Shown piece after piece: positions 12,626 through 23,034 of a stretch of 64,000 nt of DNA. Made by a program: the position numbers and the translations under genes. The stretch spans positions 868,001 to 932,000 of the forward strand of contig NZ_PJNE01000001.1 of NCBI RefSeq assembly GCF_002846495.1, in the 5' to 3' direction. Positions within the stretch are counted from its first letter, which is position 1, and each line of letters begins with the position of its first letter. This DNA comes from Phycicoccus duodecadis (lineage in GTDB: Bacteria > Actinomycetota > Actinomycetes > Actinomycetales > Dermatophilaceae). The notes beneath the pieces were generated by a model. The model made no database searches. It saw only the letters and a program-made list of their open reading frames with translations, and was not told the DNA's origin.

Positions 12626-14847
12626 CTCCCACCCCCAGCCCCGAGGTCGGCGGCGCGATCACCGCGCTGGTCCAGGGCCGCCACCAGCAGCCGCACGACC
12701 TGCTCGGCCAGCACCTCGAGCCGGGCGGCCTGCGCATCCGCGTCCTGAAGCCGCTCGCGAGCGCCGTGCGGGTCCGGTTCGAGGACGGCGAGGAGCTCAC
12801 CCTCGACCACGAGGCCGAGGGCGTCTGGACCGGCGTGCGCACCGACGCCACCGCGACCATGGACTACCGCCTGCTCGTGGCCTGGGGCGACGGCGTCGAG
12901 CACGAGCAGGACGACCCATACCGCTTCGCGCCGACCCTCGGCGAGGTCGACCTGCACCTGGTCGGCGAGGGTCGCCACGAGGAGCTGTGGACCGTCCTGG
13001 GGGCGCGGGTGCACGAGTACGGCGGCCCGATGGGCACCGTGCGCGGCACCTCGTTCGCGGTGTGGGCCCCCCGGGCCAAGGCCGTGCGCGTGGTCGGCGA
13101 CTTCAACGGCTGGGACGGGCGGATGCACCCGATGCGCCTCCTCGGCGCCAGCGGGGTCTGGGAGCTCTTCGTGCCGGGCGTGGGCGCGGGCGAGGTCTAC
13201 AAGTACGAGATCCGGGGCGCCGACGACGGCGTGCGCACCAAGGCCGACCCGATGGCGCGGCGCACCGAGTGCCCGCCACGCACGGGCTCCGTCGTCGACG
13301 ACAGCCACCACACGTGGGGGGACGACGCGTGGATGGAGCGCCGCGCCGCCGCCGACCCGCACACCGGCCCGATGAGCGTCTACGAGGTGCACCTGGGCTC
13401 GTGGCGCCAGGGCATGACGTACCGCGACCTGGCCGAGCACCTGGTCAACTACGTCACCGACCTCGGCTTCACCCACGTCGAGCTCCTGCCCGTGATGGAG
13501 CACCCCTACGGCCCGTCGTGGGGCTACCAGGTCACCGGCTACTACGCGCCGACCGCACGCTTCGGCACCCCCGACGACTTCAAGTACCTCGTCGACGCCC
13601 TGCACCGCGCGGGCGTGGGCGTCATCCTCGACTGGGTCCCCGGCCACTTCCCGCGGGACGAGTTCGCGCTGGCGCGCTTCGACGGGCTGCCGCTCTACGA
13701 GCACCCGGACCCGCGTCGCGGTGACCAGCCCGACTGGGGCACGCACGTGTTCGACTTCGGCCGGCTCGAGGTGCGCAACTTCCTCGTGGCCAACGCCGTG
13801 TACTGGCTCGAGGAGTTCCACATCGACGGCCTGCGGGTCGACGCCGTGGCCTCGATGCTCTACCTCGACTACTCGCGCCGCGACGGCGAGTGGATCCCCA
13901 ACGTCCACGGCGGCCCGGAGCACCTCGAGGCGATCGGGCTGCTCCAGGAGGCCAACGCCACCGCCTACAAGCGGGTGCCCGGCATCGTCACCATCGCCGA
14001 GGAGTCGACCTCGTGGCCGGGTGTCACCAAGCCCACCTCGGCCGGCGGCCTGGGCTTCGGGCTGAAGTGGAACATGGGCTGGATGAACGACACCCTGCGC
14101 TACCTCCACGAGGAGCCGGTGCACCGCCAGTACCACCACAACCTGCTGACCTTCTCGCTGATGTACGCCTTCAGCGAGAGCTTCGTGCTGCCGATCAGCC
14201 ACGACGAGGTCGTCCACGGCAAGGGCTCGCTGGTCACCAAGATCCCCGGCGAGCGGCCCGACCAGCTCGCGACCGTGCGGGCCTTCCTGGCCTACATGTG
14301 GAGCCACCCCGGCAAGCAGCTGCTCTTCATGGGCTCGGAGTTCGCCCAGCCCGGCGAGTGGGCCGACGGCCGCTCGCTCGACTGGTGGCTGCTCGACCAC
14401 GCCGCGCACTACCGCGTGCACGCGCTGGTCAAGGAGCTCAACACCCTCTACCGCGAGCACCCGGCGCTGTGGGCGCTCGACGCGCAGCCGGCCGGCTTCC
14501 GCTGGCTCGACGCCGACGACAACACCGGCAACCTGCTGTCGTACCTGCGCTTCGAGAACGCCGACGGCACCGGCGACGTCGTGGCCTCGCTGGTCAACTA
14601 CAGCGGCCAGGACAAGGAGTGGGTGCGGGTGGGCGTGCCCCGCTCCGGGCGCTGGGAGGTGGTGCTCGACACCAGTGGCTACGACGAGGCGAGCAGCCCC
14701 AGCCAGGCCGGCATCGTCCTCGAGGCCGAGACCTCGCCGTGGAACGACCAGCCGTACTCGGTGACGGTGCGCGTGGCACGGCTCTCGACGCTCTACCTGG
14801 CGCCGGTGCCCGGCACCGAGAAGCCGGCCCCCGAGCTCGGCATCTGA
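12622..14847 (+). CDS. glgB: 1,4-alpha-glucan branching enzyme GlgB
   Basis: 741-residue GH13_9 enzyme that introduces alpha-1,6 branches. It has two N-terminal beta-sandwich modules (about 1-110 and 110-230) followed by the barrel. Catalytic residues are D407 in LRVDAVASMLYLDY, E460 in VTIAEEST and D528 in ISHDEVVHGKGSL. Length is normal. The GTG start overlaps the mak stop (GTGA), with GGAG about 9 bases upstream. It is the last gene of glgE-treS-mak-glgB; a long perfect hairpin follows the stop. Confidence 0.97.
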   Translation: MTPTPSPEVGGAITALVQGRHQQPHDLLGQHLEPGGLRIRVLKPLASAVRVRFEDGEELTLDHEAEGVWTGVRTDATATMDYRLLVAWGDGVEHEQDDPYRFAPTLGEVDLHLVGEGRHEELWTVLGARVHEYGGPMGTVRGTSFAVWAPRAKAVRVVGDFNGWDGRMHPMRLLGASGVWELFVPGVGAGEVYKYEIRGADDGVRTKADPMARRTECPPRTGSVVDDSHHTWGDDAWMERRAAADPHTGPMSVYEVHLGSWRQGMTYRDLAEHLVNYVTDLGFTHVELLPVMEHPYGPSWGYQVTGYYAPTARFGTPDDFKYLVDALHRAGVGVILDWVPGHFPRDEFALARFDGLPLYEHPDPRRGDQPDWGTHVFDFGRLEVRNFLVANAVYWLEEFHIDGLRVDAVASMLYLDYSRRDGEWIPNVHGGPEHLEAIGLLQEANATAYKRVPGIVTIAEESTSWPGVTKPTSAGGLGFGLKWNMGWMNDTLRYLHEEPVHRQYHHNLLTFSLMYAFSESFVLPISHDEVVHGKGSLVTKIPGERPDQLATVRAFLAYMWSHPGKQLLFMGSEFAQPGEWADGRSLDWWLLDHAAHYRVHALVKELNTLYREHPALWALDAQPAGFRWLDADDNTGNLLSYLRFENADGTGDVVASLVNYSGQDKEWVRVGVPRSGRWEVVLDTSGYDEASSPSQAGIVLEAETSPWNDQPYSVTVRVARLSTLYLAPVPGTEKPAPELGI

Positions 14848-14861
14848 CCCCCGCTCGCCCC

Positions 14862-14912
14862 CGAACGTGTGTGAACACGCCGGTGTTTCCCCGGCGTGTT
14901 CACACACGTTCG
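14862..14912. terminator. Perfect 22-bp hairpin between glgB and dsrE
   Basis: Arms 14862-14883 and 14891-14912 are perfect reverse complements over 22 bp with a 7-base loop. It is located 14 bases after the glgB stop and 11 bases from the stop of the convergent DsrE gene, so it can terminate both operons. Its sequence is unrelated to the other repeat family in the window. Stem length is well above what termination needs. Confidence 0.85.
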
Positions 14913-14923
14913 CGTCGGCTGCC

Positions 14924-15460
14924 TCAGATGAAGAGCAGCTGGGCTCCCTCGGTGAGCTCGATGAAGTCGCCCGCCGAGATGATGCCCTCGACACCCTCGT
15001 GGAGGTCGTCCGCGGTCAGGTGGTTCATGTCGGCCGACATCCGGCAGGCCCACAGGTGCGCCCCGGAGCCGACGAGCAGGTCGAGGAACTCCGGCACCTC
15101 GGGCACGTCGAGGTCGGCCAGCTGCTTCTTCATCAGCATCGTCGCGGCCGTCGTCGCCCCGGGCAGGGCCCCGAGCATGTGGTGCACGCCGAGGCCGCTG
15201 TGGCCGGGCGGGTGCATGGCCGTGTTGCCGACGAAGCTGAACTTCAGGTCGGCCATCGTCGCCTTCGTGATGATGTCGAAGCCCCAGAAGGTGAAGAACA
15301 GGTGGGTCTCGACGCCCTCCCCGACGGCGGCGTTGGCCAGGATCAGGCCCGGGTAGGCCATGTCGAGGTTGCCCTTGGAGCAGATGATGGCCAGCTTCCG
15401 GCCGCTGCCCTCCGGCGCGTCGAACGACGGGACGAGCGGTGCGGTGTCGACGGCGGTCAT
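14924..15460 (-). CDS. DsrE/DsrF-like sulfur-carrier family protein
   Basis: 178-residue protein with the DsrE/DrsE-like fold. After a short N-terminal tail it shows KLAIICSKGNLDMAYPGLILA and LFFTFWGFD, then a C-terminal half with MKKQLADLDVPEVPEF and WACRMSAD, a Cys in the place usual for this group. Such proteins carry or reduce sulfane sulfur in relay with TusA/DsrC-type carriers. ATG was chosen because AAAGGA lies 10 bases upstream; a GTG nine bases earlier would sit too close to it. It starts one base after the TusE-like gene, so it is the last gene of a three-gene sulfur operon. Substrate inferred from neighbours. Confidence 0.85.
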   Translation of the reverse strand: MTAVDTAPLVPSFDAPEGSGRKLAIICSKGNLDMAYPGLILANAAVGEGVETHLFFTFWGFDIITKATMADLKFSFVGNTAMHPPGHSGLGVHHMLGALPGATTAATMLMKKQLADLDVPEVPEFLDLLVGSGAHLWACRMSADMNHLTADDLHEGVEGIISAGDFIELTEGAQLLFI

Positions 15461-15461
15461 G

Positions 15462-15776
15462 TCAGACACATCCTTTCGGCTTGGGCAGCCCGGAGACGTA
15501 GGCCATCTTCTTGGCGGGCTTGCCCGGGAAGAGCGCGAAGAGCTCCTTGACGGGGGTGCCGGTCGCGGTGGCGACCCGGCGCAGGGTCGGGGTCTCGCCC
15601 CGGGCGGCGTGGTCCTCGCGCAGGAAGCGGATCAGCCGCCAGTGGTCCTCGGTGAGGCTGAGGCCGGCGAGCCGGGCGAGCTCGGGGGCGAGGTCCTCGC
15701 TCCACTGCTGGGGGTCGGTGAGGAACCCTTCGTCGTTCACGTCGACCGGGTGGCCGGCGATCGTGGTGGTGGTCAT
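15462..15776 (-). CDS. TusE/DsrC/DsvC family sulfur-relay protein
   Basis: 104-residue protein with the DsrC fold: a helical N-terminal half (DPQQWSEDLAPELA), then HWRLIRFLRE and the C-terminal arm KMAYVSGLPKPKGCV. The penultimate Cys (the DsrC CysA position) is present. The second Cys about ten residues earlier is absent, so it looks like a one-thiol TusE-type carrier, not a dissimilatory DsrC. AAAGGA lies about 8 bases before the ATG. It sits between SQR and DsrE genes and probably accepts or passes persulfide sulfur. No dsrAB is visible. Confidence 0.88.
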   Translation of the reverse strand: MTTTTIAGHPVDVNDEGFLTDPQQWSEDLAPELARLAGLSLTEDHWRLIRFLREDHAARGETPTLRRVATATGTPVKELFALFPGKPAKKMAYVSGLPKPKGCV

Positions 15777-15832
15777 GGTGGGTCGTCCTTTCCGGGGTGG
15801 GTGGTGGGTGGCCGGCGGATGGGCCGGTCGGC

Positions 15833-17071
15833 TCAGGCGGGATGCTTGCCCGCCATCGACATCTGCGGTCGGAGCCCGAGAGGCCGCCCGGGGAGCAGGG
15901 CGTTCCAGTACAGGTGCCGGAACGCGAGCTTGCCGAGGTGGTTGGCGCGCGACTCCCCCAGCAGGGTCAGCGGGCCGACCACGGGGAAGGGGAAGGTGCC
16001 GGTGAGCGGCTCGGTGTCGTAGTTGAAGTCCAGGAGCAGCGCCTTGCCGTGGCCGGACTCCACGAAGCAGTTCGCGTGGCCGTCGAAGACGTGCGTCATG
16101 GGCCGGCCGGCGATGTGCTCGAGGAAGTTCTCGGTGAAGACCTCGACCGAGAAGTGCGCCACCGAGCCGGCCTTGCTCGTCGGGATGTTGCTGGCGTCCC
16201 CCAAGGCGAAGACGTCGTCGAGGCCGTCCGCGAGGAAGGTGTGCCGGTCGACGGGCACGTAGTTGAGCTCGTCGCCGAGCCCGGAGACCGCGACGAAGTC
16301 CGCCCCCATGTTCACCGGCACGGTGACGAGCTGGTCGTAGGCGACCTCACGCTCGTCGTAGGACACCAGGACGCGGCGTTCCTGGTCGATGTGCTCGACC
16401 ATGAAGTCGGCCTCGACGGTGATGCCCTTCTCGGCCAGCAGACCACCGAGGGCTCGGCTGGCGACCGGCTTGGTGAAGGCGCCGTCCAGGGGCGTGACGA
16501 ACACCAGCTCGGTGCGCTCGCGCAGCCCGCGGCGGCGCAGCCAGTCGTCGGCCAGGAAGGTGAACTCCAGCGGTGCCACCGGGCACTTGATCGGCAGCTC
16601 GGTGATGTGCACGACGAGCCGGCCCCCGGTGAACGTCTCGAGCCGGTCGCGCAGGGCGAGCGCGCCCTCGTAGGTGTAGAACTCGCCCACCTCGCGGTGC
16701 CACTGCGGGCCGAGGGTGCCCTGGGTCTGGTCGGGTCGCGGGGTGGTGCCGGTGGCGATGACGAGCTGGTCGTAGGGCAGCACGCGCCCGTCGGCGAGAT
16801 GCACCTCGTGCTCGGCGGTGTCGACGCGCTCGACACCCGCCCGCACGAGGTCGATGCCGTCGTGCACCAGCCCACGGGTGCGGCGCCGGACCTGCTCCGG
16901 CGCGATCGCGCCGAACGGGAGGAAGAGGTAGCCCGGCTGGTAGTCGTGCGTGTCGTGCTGCTCGACCACGGTGATGCGCCACGGCGCCGGGAGGCGGCGG
17001 CGGAGGCTGTTGACGACCATGGTGCCGGCGGTGCCGGCGCCGAGGACCACGAGGTTGCGAGGGGTTTCCAT
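15833..17071 (-). CDS. Sulfide:quinone oxidoreductase-like FAD/NAD(P) oxidoreductase
   Basis: 412-residue flavoprotein of the SQR/NDH-2 superfamily. The dinucleotide site is [13 protein letters not shown] (residues 8-20), with a second ATGTTPRP segment and the FAD site [17 protein letters not shown]. Only two cysteines exist, C163 in PIKCPVAP and C335 in HANCFVES, at the spacing of the two redox-active cysteines of SQR; the third, dispensable one is missing. The C-terminal region is amphipathic, which suits membrane attachment and quinone reduction. It heads an operon with TusE- and DsrE-like genes, so sulfide oxidation to persulfide with sulfur relay is the likely role. Confidence 0.85.
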   Translation of the reverse strand: METPRNLVVLGAGTAGTMVVNSLRRRLPAPWRITVVEQHDTHDYQPGYLFLPFGAIAPEQVRRRTRGLVHDGIDLVRAGVERVDTAEHEVHLADGRVLPYDQLVIATGTTPRPDQTQGTLGPQWHREVGEFYTYEGALALRDRLETFTGGRLVVHITELPIKCPVAPLEFTFLADDWLRRRGLRERTELVFVTPLDGAFTKPVASRALGGLLAEKGITVEADFMVEHIDQERRVLVSYDEREVAYDQLVTVPVNMGADFVAVSGLGDELNYVPVDRHTFLADGLDDVFALGDASNIPTSKAGSVAHFSVEVFTENFLEHIAGRPMTHVFDGHANCFVESGHGKALLLDFNYDTEPLTGTFPFPVVGPLTLLGESRANHLGKLAFRHLYWNALLPGRPLGLRPQMSMAGKHPA

Positions 17072-17078
17072 ACCTCAG

Positions 17079-17095
17079 TACTACACCTGGTAGTA
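17079..17095 (-). promoter_or_regulatory. Dyad operator candidate in front of the SQR operon
   Basis: TACTAC-ACCTG-GTAGTA is a perfect 6-bp dyad with a 5-base centre, beginning 8 bases upstream of the SQR start codon and lying in an AT-richer patch. It probably overlaps the promoter, so a bound repressor would block the operon. An ArsR- or CsoR-type persulfide sensor is a guess; none is encoded here. Confidence 0.4.
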
Positions 17096-17187
17096 GTTCG
17101 CCACCAGGGCCGACAGCCCCTCCACCCTGTGATCCTGCGGACACCGATGCTGTGCCGGCGCGGGGGTGGTCTGCGAGGATCGCGACC

Positions 17188-18852
<1,665 letters not shown>

Positions 18853-18908
18853 CGGCCCGTTCGTCGCCGAGCGCCCCACCACGACCACCCGCACCACCAG
18901 GAGGGCAG

Positions 18909-19880
18909 ATGGAACCCGTGAACATCGGGGTGCTGGGCGCCTCGACCTTCGCCCTGGAACAGACCGCCCCCGCGATCCACGCGGCGAGGGGGGCCAGGCT
19001 GGCCGCGCTGGCGACCTCGTCCGCCGCCAAGGCGGAGCCGTTCACGGCCTTCGCACCGGACCTCGTCGTGCACCTCGACTACGACGCGATGCTGGCCGAC
19101 CCCGCGATCGAGGCGGTCTACGTCCCGCTGCCGAACCACCTGCACGTCGAGTGGACCCTGAAGGCCCTGGAGGCCGGCAAGCACGTCCTCACCGAGAAGC
19201 CGATCGCCATGGCGGCGCCCGAGATCGACGCGCTGATCGAGGCCCGTGACCGGACCGGGCTGTTCGCCTCCGAGGCGTACATGATCGTGCACCACCCCCA
19301 GTGGCAGCGCGTCCGCGCCCTGCTGGACGAGGGCGCCATCGGCACGCTCCGGCACGTGGACTCGGTGTTCAGCTTCGACCTGCGCGACCCCGGGAACATC
19401 CGCAACCGCCCCGAGACCGGCGGGGGCTCGATCCCCGACATCGGCGTCTACACCTACGGCTCGGCGCGATGGGCGGCCCGCTCGGAGCCGGTGGCGCTGA
19501 GCTCACGGATCCGGAGGGAGAACGGCGTCGACGTGTGGGCCCAGGTCACCGGGACGATGGCGGGTGCGAGCGGCGAGTTCAGCTACTGCGCGCTCACCTC
19601 GACCCGCCTGTACCCCCGGCAGGAGGTCACGTTCCAGGGCGAGGACGGGATGATCCGGGTGACCGCCCCGTTCAACGCCGGGCTCGCGGGCGAGGCGCAG
19701 GTGCACGTGACCCAGGGCGACACGCTGCGCATCGAGCGGTTCCCGGCGGTGCGCCAGTACGTGCTCGAGTTCGAGAGCCTCGTGGCGACGCTGCGCGCGG
19801 GGGCCGACTTCCCGTGGACCCTCGAGGACGCGCGGGGCACCCAGGCGATGATCGACCTGGTGCGGGCGGGCGAGGTCTGA
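18909..19880 (+). CDS. Gfo/Idh/MocA family NAD(P)-dependent oxidoreductase
   Basis: 323-residue sugar or inositol dehydrogenase-like protein. The N-terminal Rossmann domain begins NIGVLGAS and contains the family signature KHVLTEKPIA (about residues 92-101); a C-terminal mixed-sheet domain follows with a GGGSIPDIGVY substrate-site segment. AGGAGGG just upstream gives a strong ribosome-binding site. It follows pgm by 56 bases on the same strand and may be cotranscribed, but no substrate can be deduced. Known relatives oxidise sugars, xylose, inositol or bile pigments. Confidence 0.85.
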   Translation: MEPVNIGVLGASTFALEQTAPAIHAARGARLAALATSSAAKAEPFTAFAPDLVVHLDYDAMLADPAIEAVYVPLPNHLHVEWTLKALEAGKHVLTEKPIAMAAPEIDALIEARDRTGLFASEAYMIVHHPQWQRVRALLDEGAIGTLRHVDSVFSFDLRDPGNIRNRPETGGGSIPDIGVYTYGSARWAARSEPVALSSRIRRENGVDVWAQVTGTMAGASGEFSYCALTSTRLYPRQEVTFQGEDGMIRVTAPFNAGLAGEAQVHVTQGDTLRIERFPAVRQYVLEFESLVATLRAGADFPWTLEDARGTQAMIDLVRAGEV

Positions 19881-19910
19881 GGCCGCGCCCGCACCGTGCG
19901 GGCGCGGGCC
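19881..19910. terminator. GC hairpin terminator between convergent genes
   Basis: Starts right after the oxidoreductase stop. The stem CGCGCCCG/CGGGCGCG (19884-19891 with 19899-19906) extends outward with three more pairs past a single bulge. The convergent ATP-grasp gene ends 19 bases beyond, so it can serve both directions. Confidence 0.65.
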
Positions 19911-19928
19911 TGCGACACCGGATGCCGG

Positions 19929-21194
19929 TCAGGCGTCCGCCGCCGCGGCCAGGCGCCGCTGCTCGTCGGACACCCACAGCCCCAGCAGCCCGCCGAAGTG
20001 GGCCTCGAAGCGCTCCCACTCGTGCGGCGGGTAGGTCTGCTGGATGGTCGAGGTCAGCAGCATCCGGAAGTCGTCGCCGGTGATCCACTCGAGGACCAGC
20101 TCGTCCAGGTGCGGCAGGGTGCTCGCGCAGAACTCGCGGTAGCGCTCGGTCTCGAAGTGCTCGTCGGCCAGCCGCTGGTACGCCGCCAGCCGCCCCTGGT
20201 GGTCCAGCGCGGGGTCGTCGGCCACCGCGAACCACGGGTCGGTCTCGACCTGGGTGCGCGCCGTGCGGCCGGTGACGGCGCAGAACACGGTCCAGCGCAG
20301 CAGCGCGCTCATCGCCCACGGGAAGTAGTAGTGCAGCGAGGTGACGGCGACGTCGGGGCAGGCGTTGGCGTAGTCGATCGGGTACACCACCCCGTCCTTG
20401 ACCAGCATCTCGCAGGAGTTGAACTCCCACCGGAAGAACGCGTTCACGGTCTGGCTGGTCGTCAGCACCTCGGCCCCGACGGCGTCCGAGAGGAACCCGT
20501 GGGCGACCGTGTAGCGCTCGTGCATCGGCCGGTCCGGCTCGAACTTCATGACCATCGTCTCGGGGCCGATGGTGAGCGAGCGCGCGAAGTGCTCGAAGTC
20601 CGGCACCGACGCCTGCAGGTGCATCAGCATCTCGCCGGAGTCGTCGTAGGAGTGGTGCAGGTCCTCGCGGTCGCGGACCTGCGACACCCCGCGCCAGCCG
20701 CCGCCGTCGAACGGCTTCATGTACAGGGGGTAGCCCAGCCGCTCCGCGATCTCCTCGAGGTCGAAGCCCCGGTTGTACTTGGCCGAGGTGTAGGCCCACC
20801 GGGCGTTGTCGACGGGGTTCTTGTACGGCACCAGCACCGTGTCGGGCACGGAGAAGCCCAGCCGCATCAGGGCGCAGTAGGCCGAGTGCTTCTCCATCGA
20901 CTGGAACGTGAACGGGCTGTTCAGCAGGTACACGTCGTCCATGAGCGCGGCCTTCTTCAGCCACTCGCGCGGGTGGTAGTACCAGTGCGCGAGCCGGTCG
21001 ATGACCAGCTCCTGGCGGACCCGGTCGCGCAGGTTGAACGGCTCGATGGTCATCCGCTCGGTCGTGAGGGTGTGCTCGCTGCCGTCGGGGGCACGCAGCA
21101 CCCCCAGCCGCCGGGCCAGCGCCTCGAACGCCGTGGGCCAGTCCTCCTCGGCACCGAGGAGGAGGCCGACGAGGTGGTCGGTGGGGTTGCTCAC
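19929..21194 (-). CDS. ATP-grasp enzyme of unknown substrate
   Basis: 421-residue RimK-like ATP-grasp protein. Seen are PLYMKPFDGGGWRGVS (about residues 176-191; ATP-binding Lys plus glycine-rich loop), MVMKFEPDRPM, and the metal site in the segment from SCEMLV to PIDYANACPD (conserved Glu...Asp-x-Asn type). Such enzymes join a carboxylate to an amine or thiol with ATP. The GTG start has AAAGGA 8 bases upstream. The partner genes upstream in the same direction are two alpha/beta-hydrolases, spaced 17 and 21 bases, so the three likely form one pathway. Acceptor and donor are unknown. Confidence 0.75.
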   Translation of the reverse strand: MSNPTDHLVGLLLGAEEDWPTAFEALARRLGVLRAPDGSEHTLTTERMTIEPFNLRDRVRQELVIDRLAHWYYHPREWLKKAALMDDVYLLNSPFTFQSMEKHSAYCALMRLGFSVPDTVLVPYKNPVDNARWAYTSAKYNRGFDLEEIAERLGYPLYMKPFDGGGWRGVSQVRDREDLHHSYDDSGEMLMHLQASVPDFEHFARSLTIGPETMVMKFEPDRPMHERYTVAHGFLSDAVGAEVLTTSQTVNAFFRWEFNSCEMLVKDGVVYPIDYANACPDVAVTSLHYYFPWAMSALLRWTVFCAVTGRTARTQVETDPWFAVADDPALDHQGRLAAYQRLADEHFETERYREFCASTLPHLDELVLEWITGDDFRMLLTSTIQQTYPPHEWERFEAHFGGLLGLWVSDEQRRLAAAADA

Positions 21195-21211
21195 GGGAGC
21201 GGTCCTTTCGG

Positions 21212-21958
21212 TCAGACGAAACGGGGCAGGTGGTGGGCCAGCTGGCGCTGCCACCAGGGCCAGTCGTGGGCGCTGTCGTGGCCCCACACGTCGAGCTCGT
21301 GGCGGATGCCCTGGCGCGCCAGGACCCCGGCGAAGGCGCGGGTGCCGGGCAGGGCACGGGTGGGCGAGACCTCGAAGGGGCCCTGTCCGACCACGAGCAG
21401 CAGCGAGACCCGCGCGCGCAGCCACTCGAGGTGCTCACCGTGCGCGTTCGCGACGAAGGCGGTGGGGTTGGCGAAGTAGGTGGCGTCACCGAGCTCACCC
21501 CACCCGTTCCAGGCGGTCGGGTCGTAGGTGCCGGAGAGGCCGATGGCCAGCGGCACGACATCGGCCCGGGTCAGGGCCAGCCGCACCGCGTGGTAGGCCC
21601 CCAGCGACGGCCCCACGGCCACGAGCTCGGTCGACCCGCCGCTCTGCCCCTGTACCCACGGCAGCACGGCCTGCTCGAGCCAGGACGTGTAGGCCTCGGC
21701 GCGCCGGGCCCGCTCCTCGGTGGGCAGCGCGGTGTCGGACCACGACCGGCCGTCGAGGGAGTCGACGCAGAACAGGCTCATCCGCCCCGCCTCGACCAGC
21801 GGTCGCACGGCCTCGAGCATCCCGTTGCCCTCGGCGTCGTGGGCGCTGCCGGCCTCGGAGGGGAAGAGCAGCACCGGCCGGCCCCAGTGCCCGTGCCGGA
21901 CGACCTCGAGGTCCCCGTCGTGCCCGGGGACACCCAGCCGGACGCTGCGTCGCTCCAT
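21212..21958 (-). CDS. Esterase family alpha/beta-hydrolase
   Basis: 248-residue protein of the enterochelin esterase/antigen 85-like group (Esterase_phd type). The nucleophile motif is AVGPSLGAYHA (G-x-S-x-G), and a late His in DSAHDWPWW completes the triad. No signal peptide, so cytoplasmic. A TAGGGT box 7 bases before the ATG predicts its own leaderless promoter, although the next esterase is only 21 bases upstream. It lies 17 bases before the ATP-grasp gene. Probably hydrolyses or transfers an ester made or used by the neighbouring enzymes. Confidence 0.8.
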   Translation of the reverse strand: MERRSVRLGVPGHDGDLEVVRHGHWGRPVLLFPSEAGSAHDAEGNGMLEAVRPLVEAGRMSLFCVDSLDGRSWSDTALPTEERARRAEAYTSWLEQAVLPWVQGQSGGSTELVAVGPSLGAYHAVRLALTRADVVPLAIGLSGTYDPTAWNGWGELGDATYFANPTAFVANAHGEHLEWLRARVSLLLVVGQGPFEVSPTRALPGTRAFAGVLARQGIRHELDVWGHDSAHDWPWWQRQLAHHLPRFV

Positions 21959-21965
21959 GCGAGCG

Positions 21966-21971
21966 ACCCTA
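21966..21971 (-). promoter_or_regulatory. -10 box TAGGGT of the esterase/ATP-grasp pair
   Basis: TAGGGT on the minus strand with 7 bases to the ATG; it predicts a leaderless transcript that starts inside the operon. Confidence 0.45.
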
Positions 21972-21979
21972 GCGGCGGG

Positions 21980-23032
21980 TCAGGCGTCGGCGCCCGGGGC
22001 GCACCACAGGCTGCGCAGCACGTCGGTGAGCGCCGGGTCGAGGGCGTCGCGCCAGGCGGTGTAGTTGTGCAGGTCGCGCACCTCGCGGTACCTCACGTCG
22101 TGCCCGGCCCGGCGCAGGGCGGCCGCCATGTCGCGGTTGTTGGCCACGTTCTCCTCGAGGGCCCCGCAGGTCATCCCCACCACGAGGGGATGGTCGGTGT
22201 GGCGCATGTCGAGGATGGACTGCACCGTGCGCGAGATGCGGTCGAAGTACCGGAAGCCGCTCTCGGCGCCGTCGTGGCGCAGCTGGAAGAACGAGCCCGA
22301 CTGCGCCAGGACCCCGCCCACGCGCGGCGCCGCCGTGAGCCCCAGCAGCAGCGCGGTGAGGCCACCGAGGCTGGCCCCCATCACCACCACCGGCCCGGCC
22401 ACCGCGTAGCGCTCGCCCAGCCGGTCGAGCCCGGCGTCGGCCATGGTGCGCAGGAAGGCCGGCGACCCGGAGTACCAGGCGTCGCGCAGCACCGGATGCA
22501 CCAGCGCCACCCGGTGCGGTGGCAGCACCCCGGCCGCGACCGACGCCGCGCAGTAGCGGGTCAGGCGCGCCAGGTCGTCGTACTCGGGGCCGTCGTGCAC
22601 CAGCAGCAGCGGCGCGTCGTCGGCATCCCCCAGCCCGTCGGGCGACCAGACCGTGACGGGCACGTCGTGGCGGGTCTCGCCCGCCAGCGTGAACGGGTCG
22701 TAGCGCCCGGGCGCCGGGGCGGCCGAGAGCCACGCCGGTTCCGCGTAACCGGGACGCTCGAGCACCGATCGCTCGCCGAAGGCGGTGCGCACCGTGCACG
22801 GGTTGGCGGGGTCGAGCACGGTGTCGGCCGCGTCGCCGCGGTGGACGACGAACCGGTACTCCAGGCGGTCGAGCCCGGGGTCGGCCAGCTCGAGCCGCCA
22901 GCCGGTGTCGTCGCGCGCGAAGGCCCGGGGGCCGGGTACGGCGCCGTCGCACTCGAGCGAGACGCCGGTGACGGCCGCGTCGTGCGGGTCGAGCCGGAAG
23001 CGCATCCGGCGCTCGACGAGGGTCGGCGGCAC
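21980..23032 (-). CDS. Enterochelin esterase-like alpha/beta-hydrolase
   Basis: 350-residue, two-domain protein. Residues 1-100 form a beta-sandwich like the N-terminal domain of Fes (segment DRLEYRFVVHRGDA). The hydrolase domain carries VVMGASLGGLTALL with the nucleophile Ser and the probable catalytic His in DLHNYTAWRDAL. LLLVHDGPEYDD matches the usual oxyanion-side segment. No signal peptide. The GTG start is 2 bases after the stop of the thioredoxin-TPR gene, so translation may be coupled. Siderophore ester cleavage is possible but no siderophore genes are near. Confidence 0.8.
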   Translation of the reverse strand: MPPTLVERRMRFRLDPHDAAVTGVSLECDGAVPGPRAFARDDTGWRLELADPGLDRLEYRFVVHRGDAADTVLDPANPCTVRTAFGERSVLERPGYAEPAWLSAAPAPGRYDPFTLAGETRHDVPVTVWSPDGLGDADDAPLLLVHDGPEYDDLARLTRYCAASVAAGVLPPHRVALVHPVLRDAWYSGSPAFLRTMADAGLDRLGERYAVAGPVVVMGASLGGLTALLLGLTAAPRVGGVLAQSGSFFQLRHDGAESGFRYFDRISRTVQSILDMRHTDHPLVVGMTCGALEENVANNRDMAAALRRAGHDVRYREVRDLHNYTAWRDALDPALTDVLRSLWCAPGADA

Positions 23033-23034
23033 GC

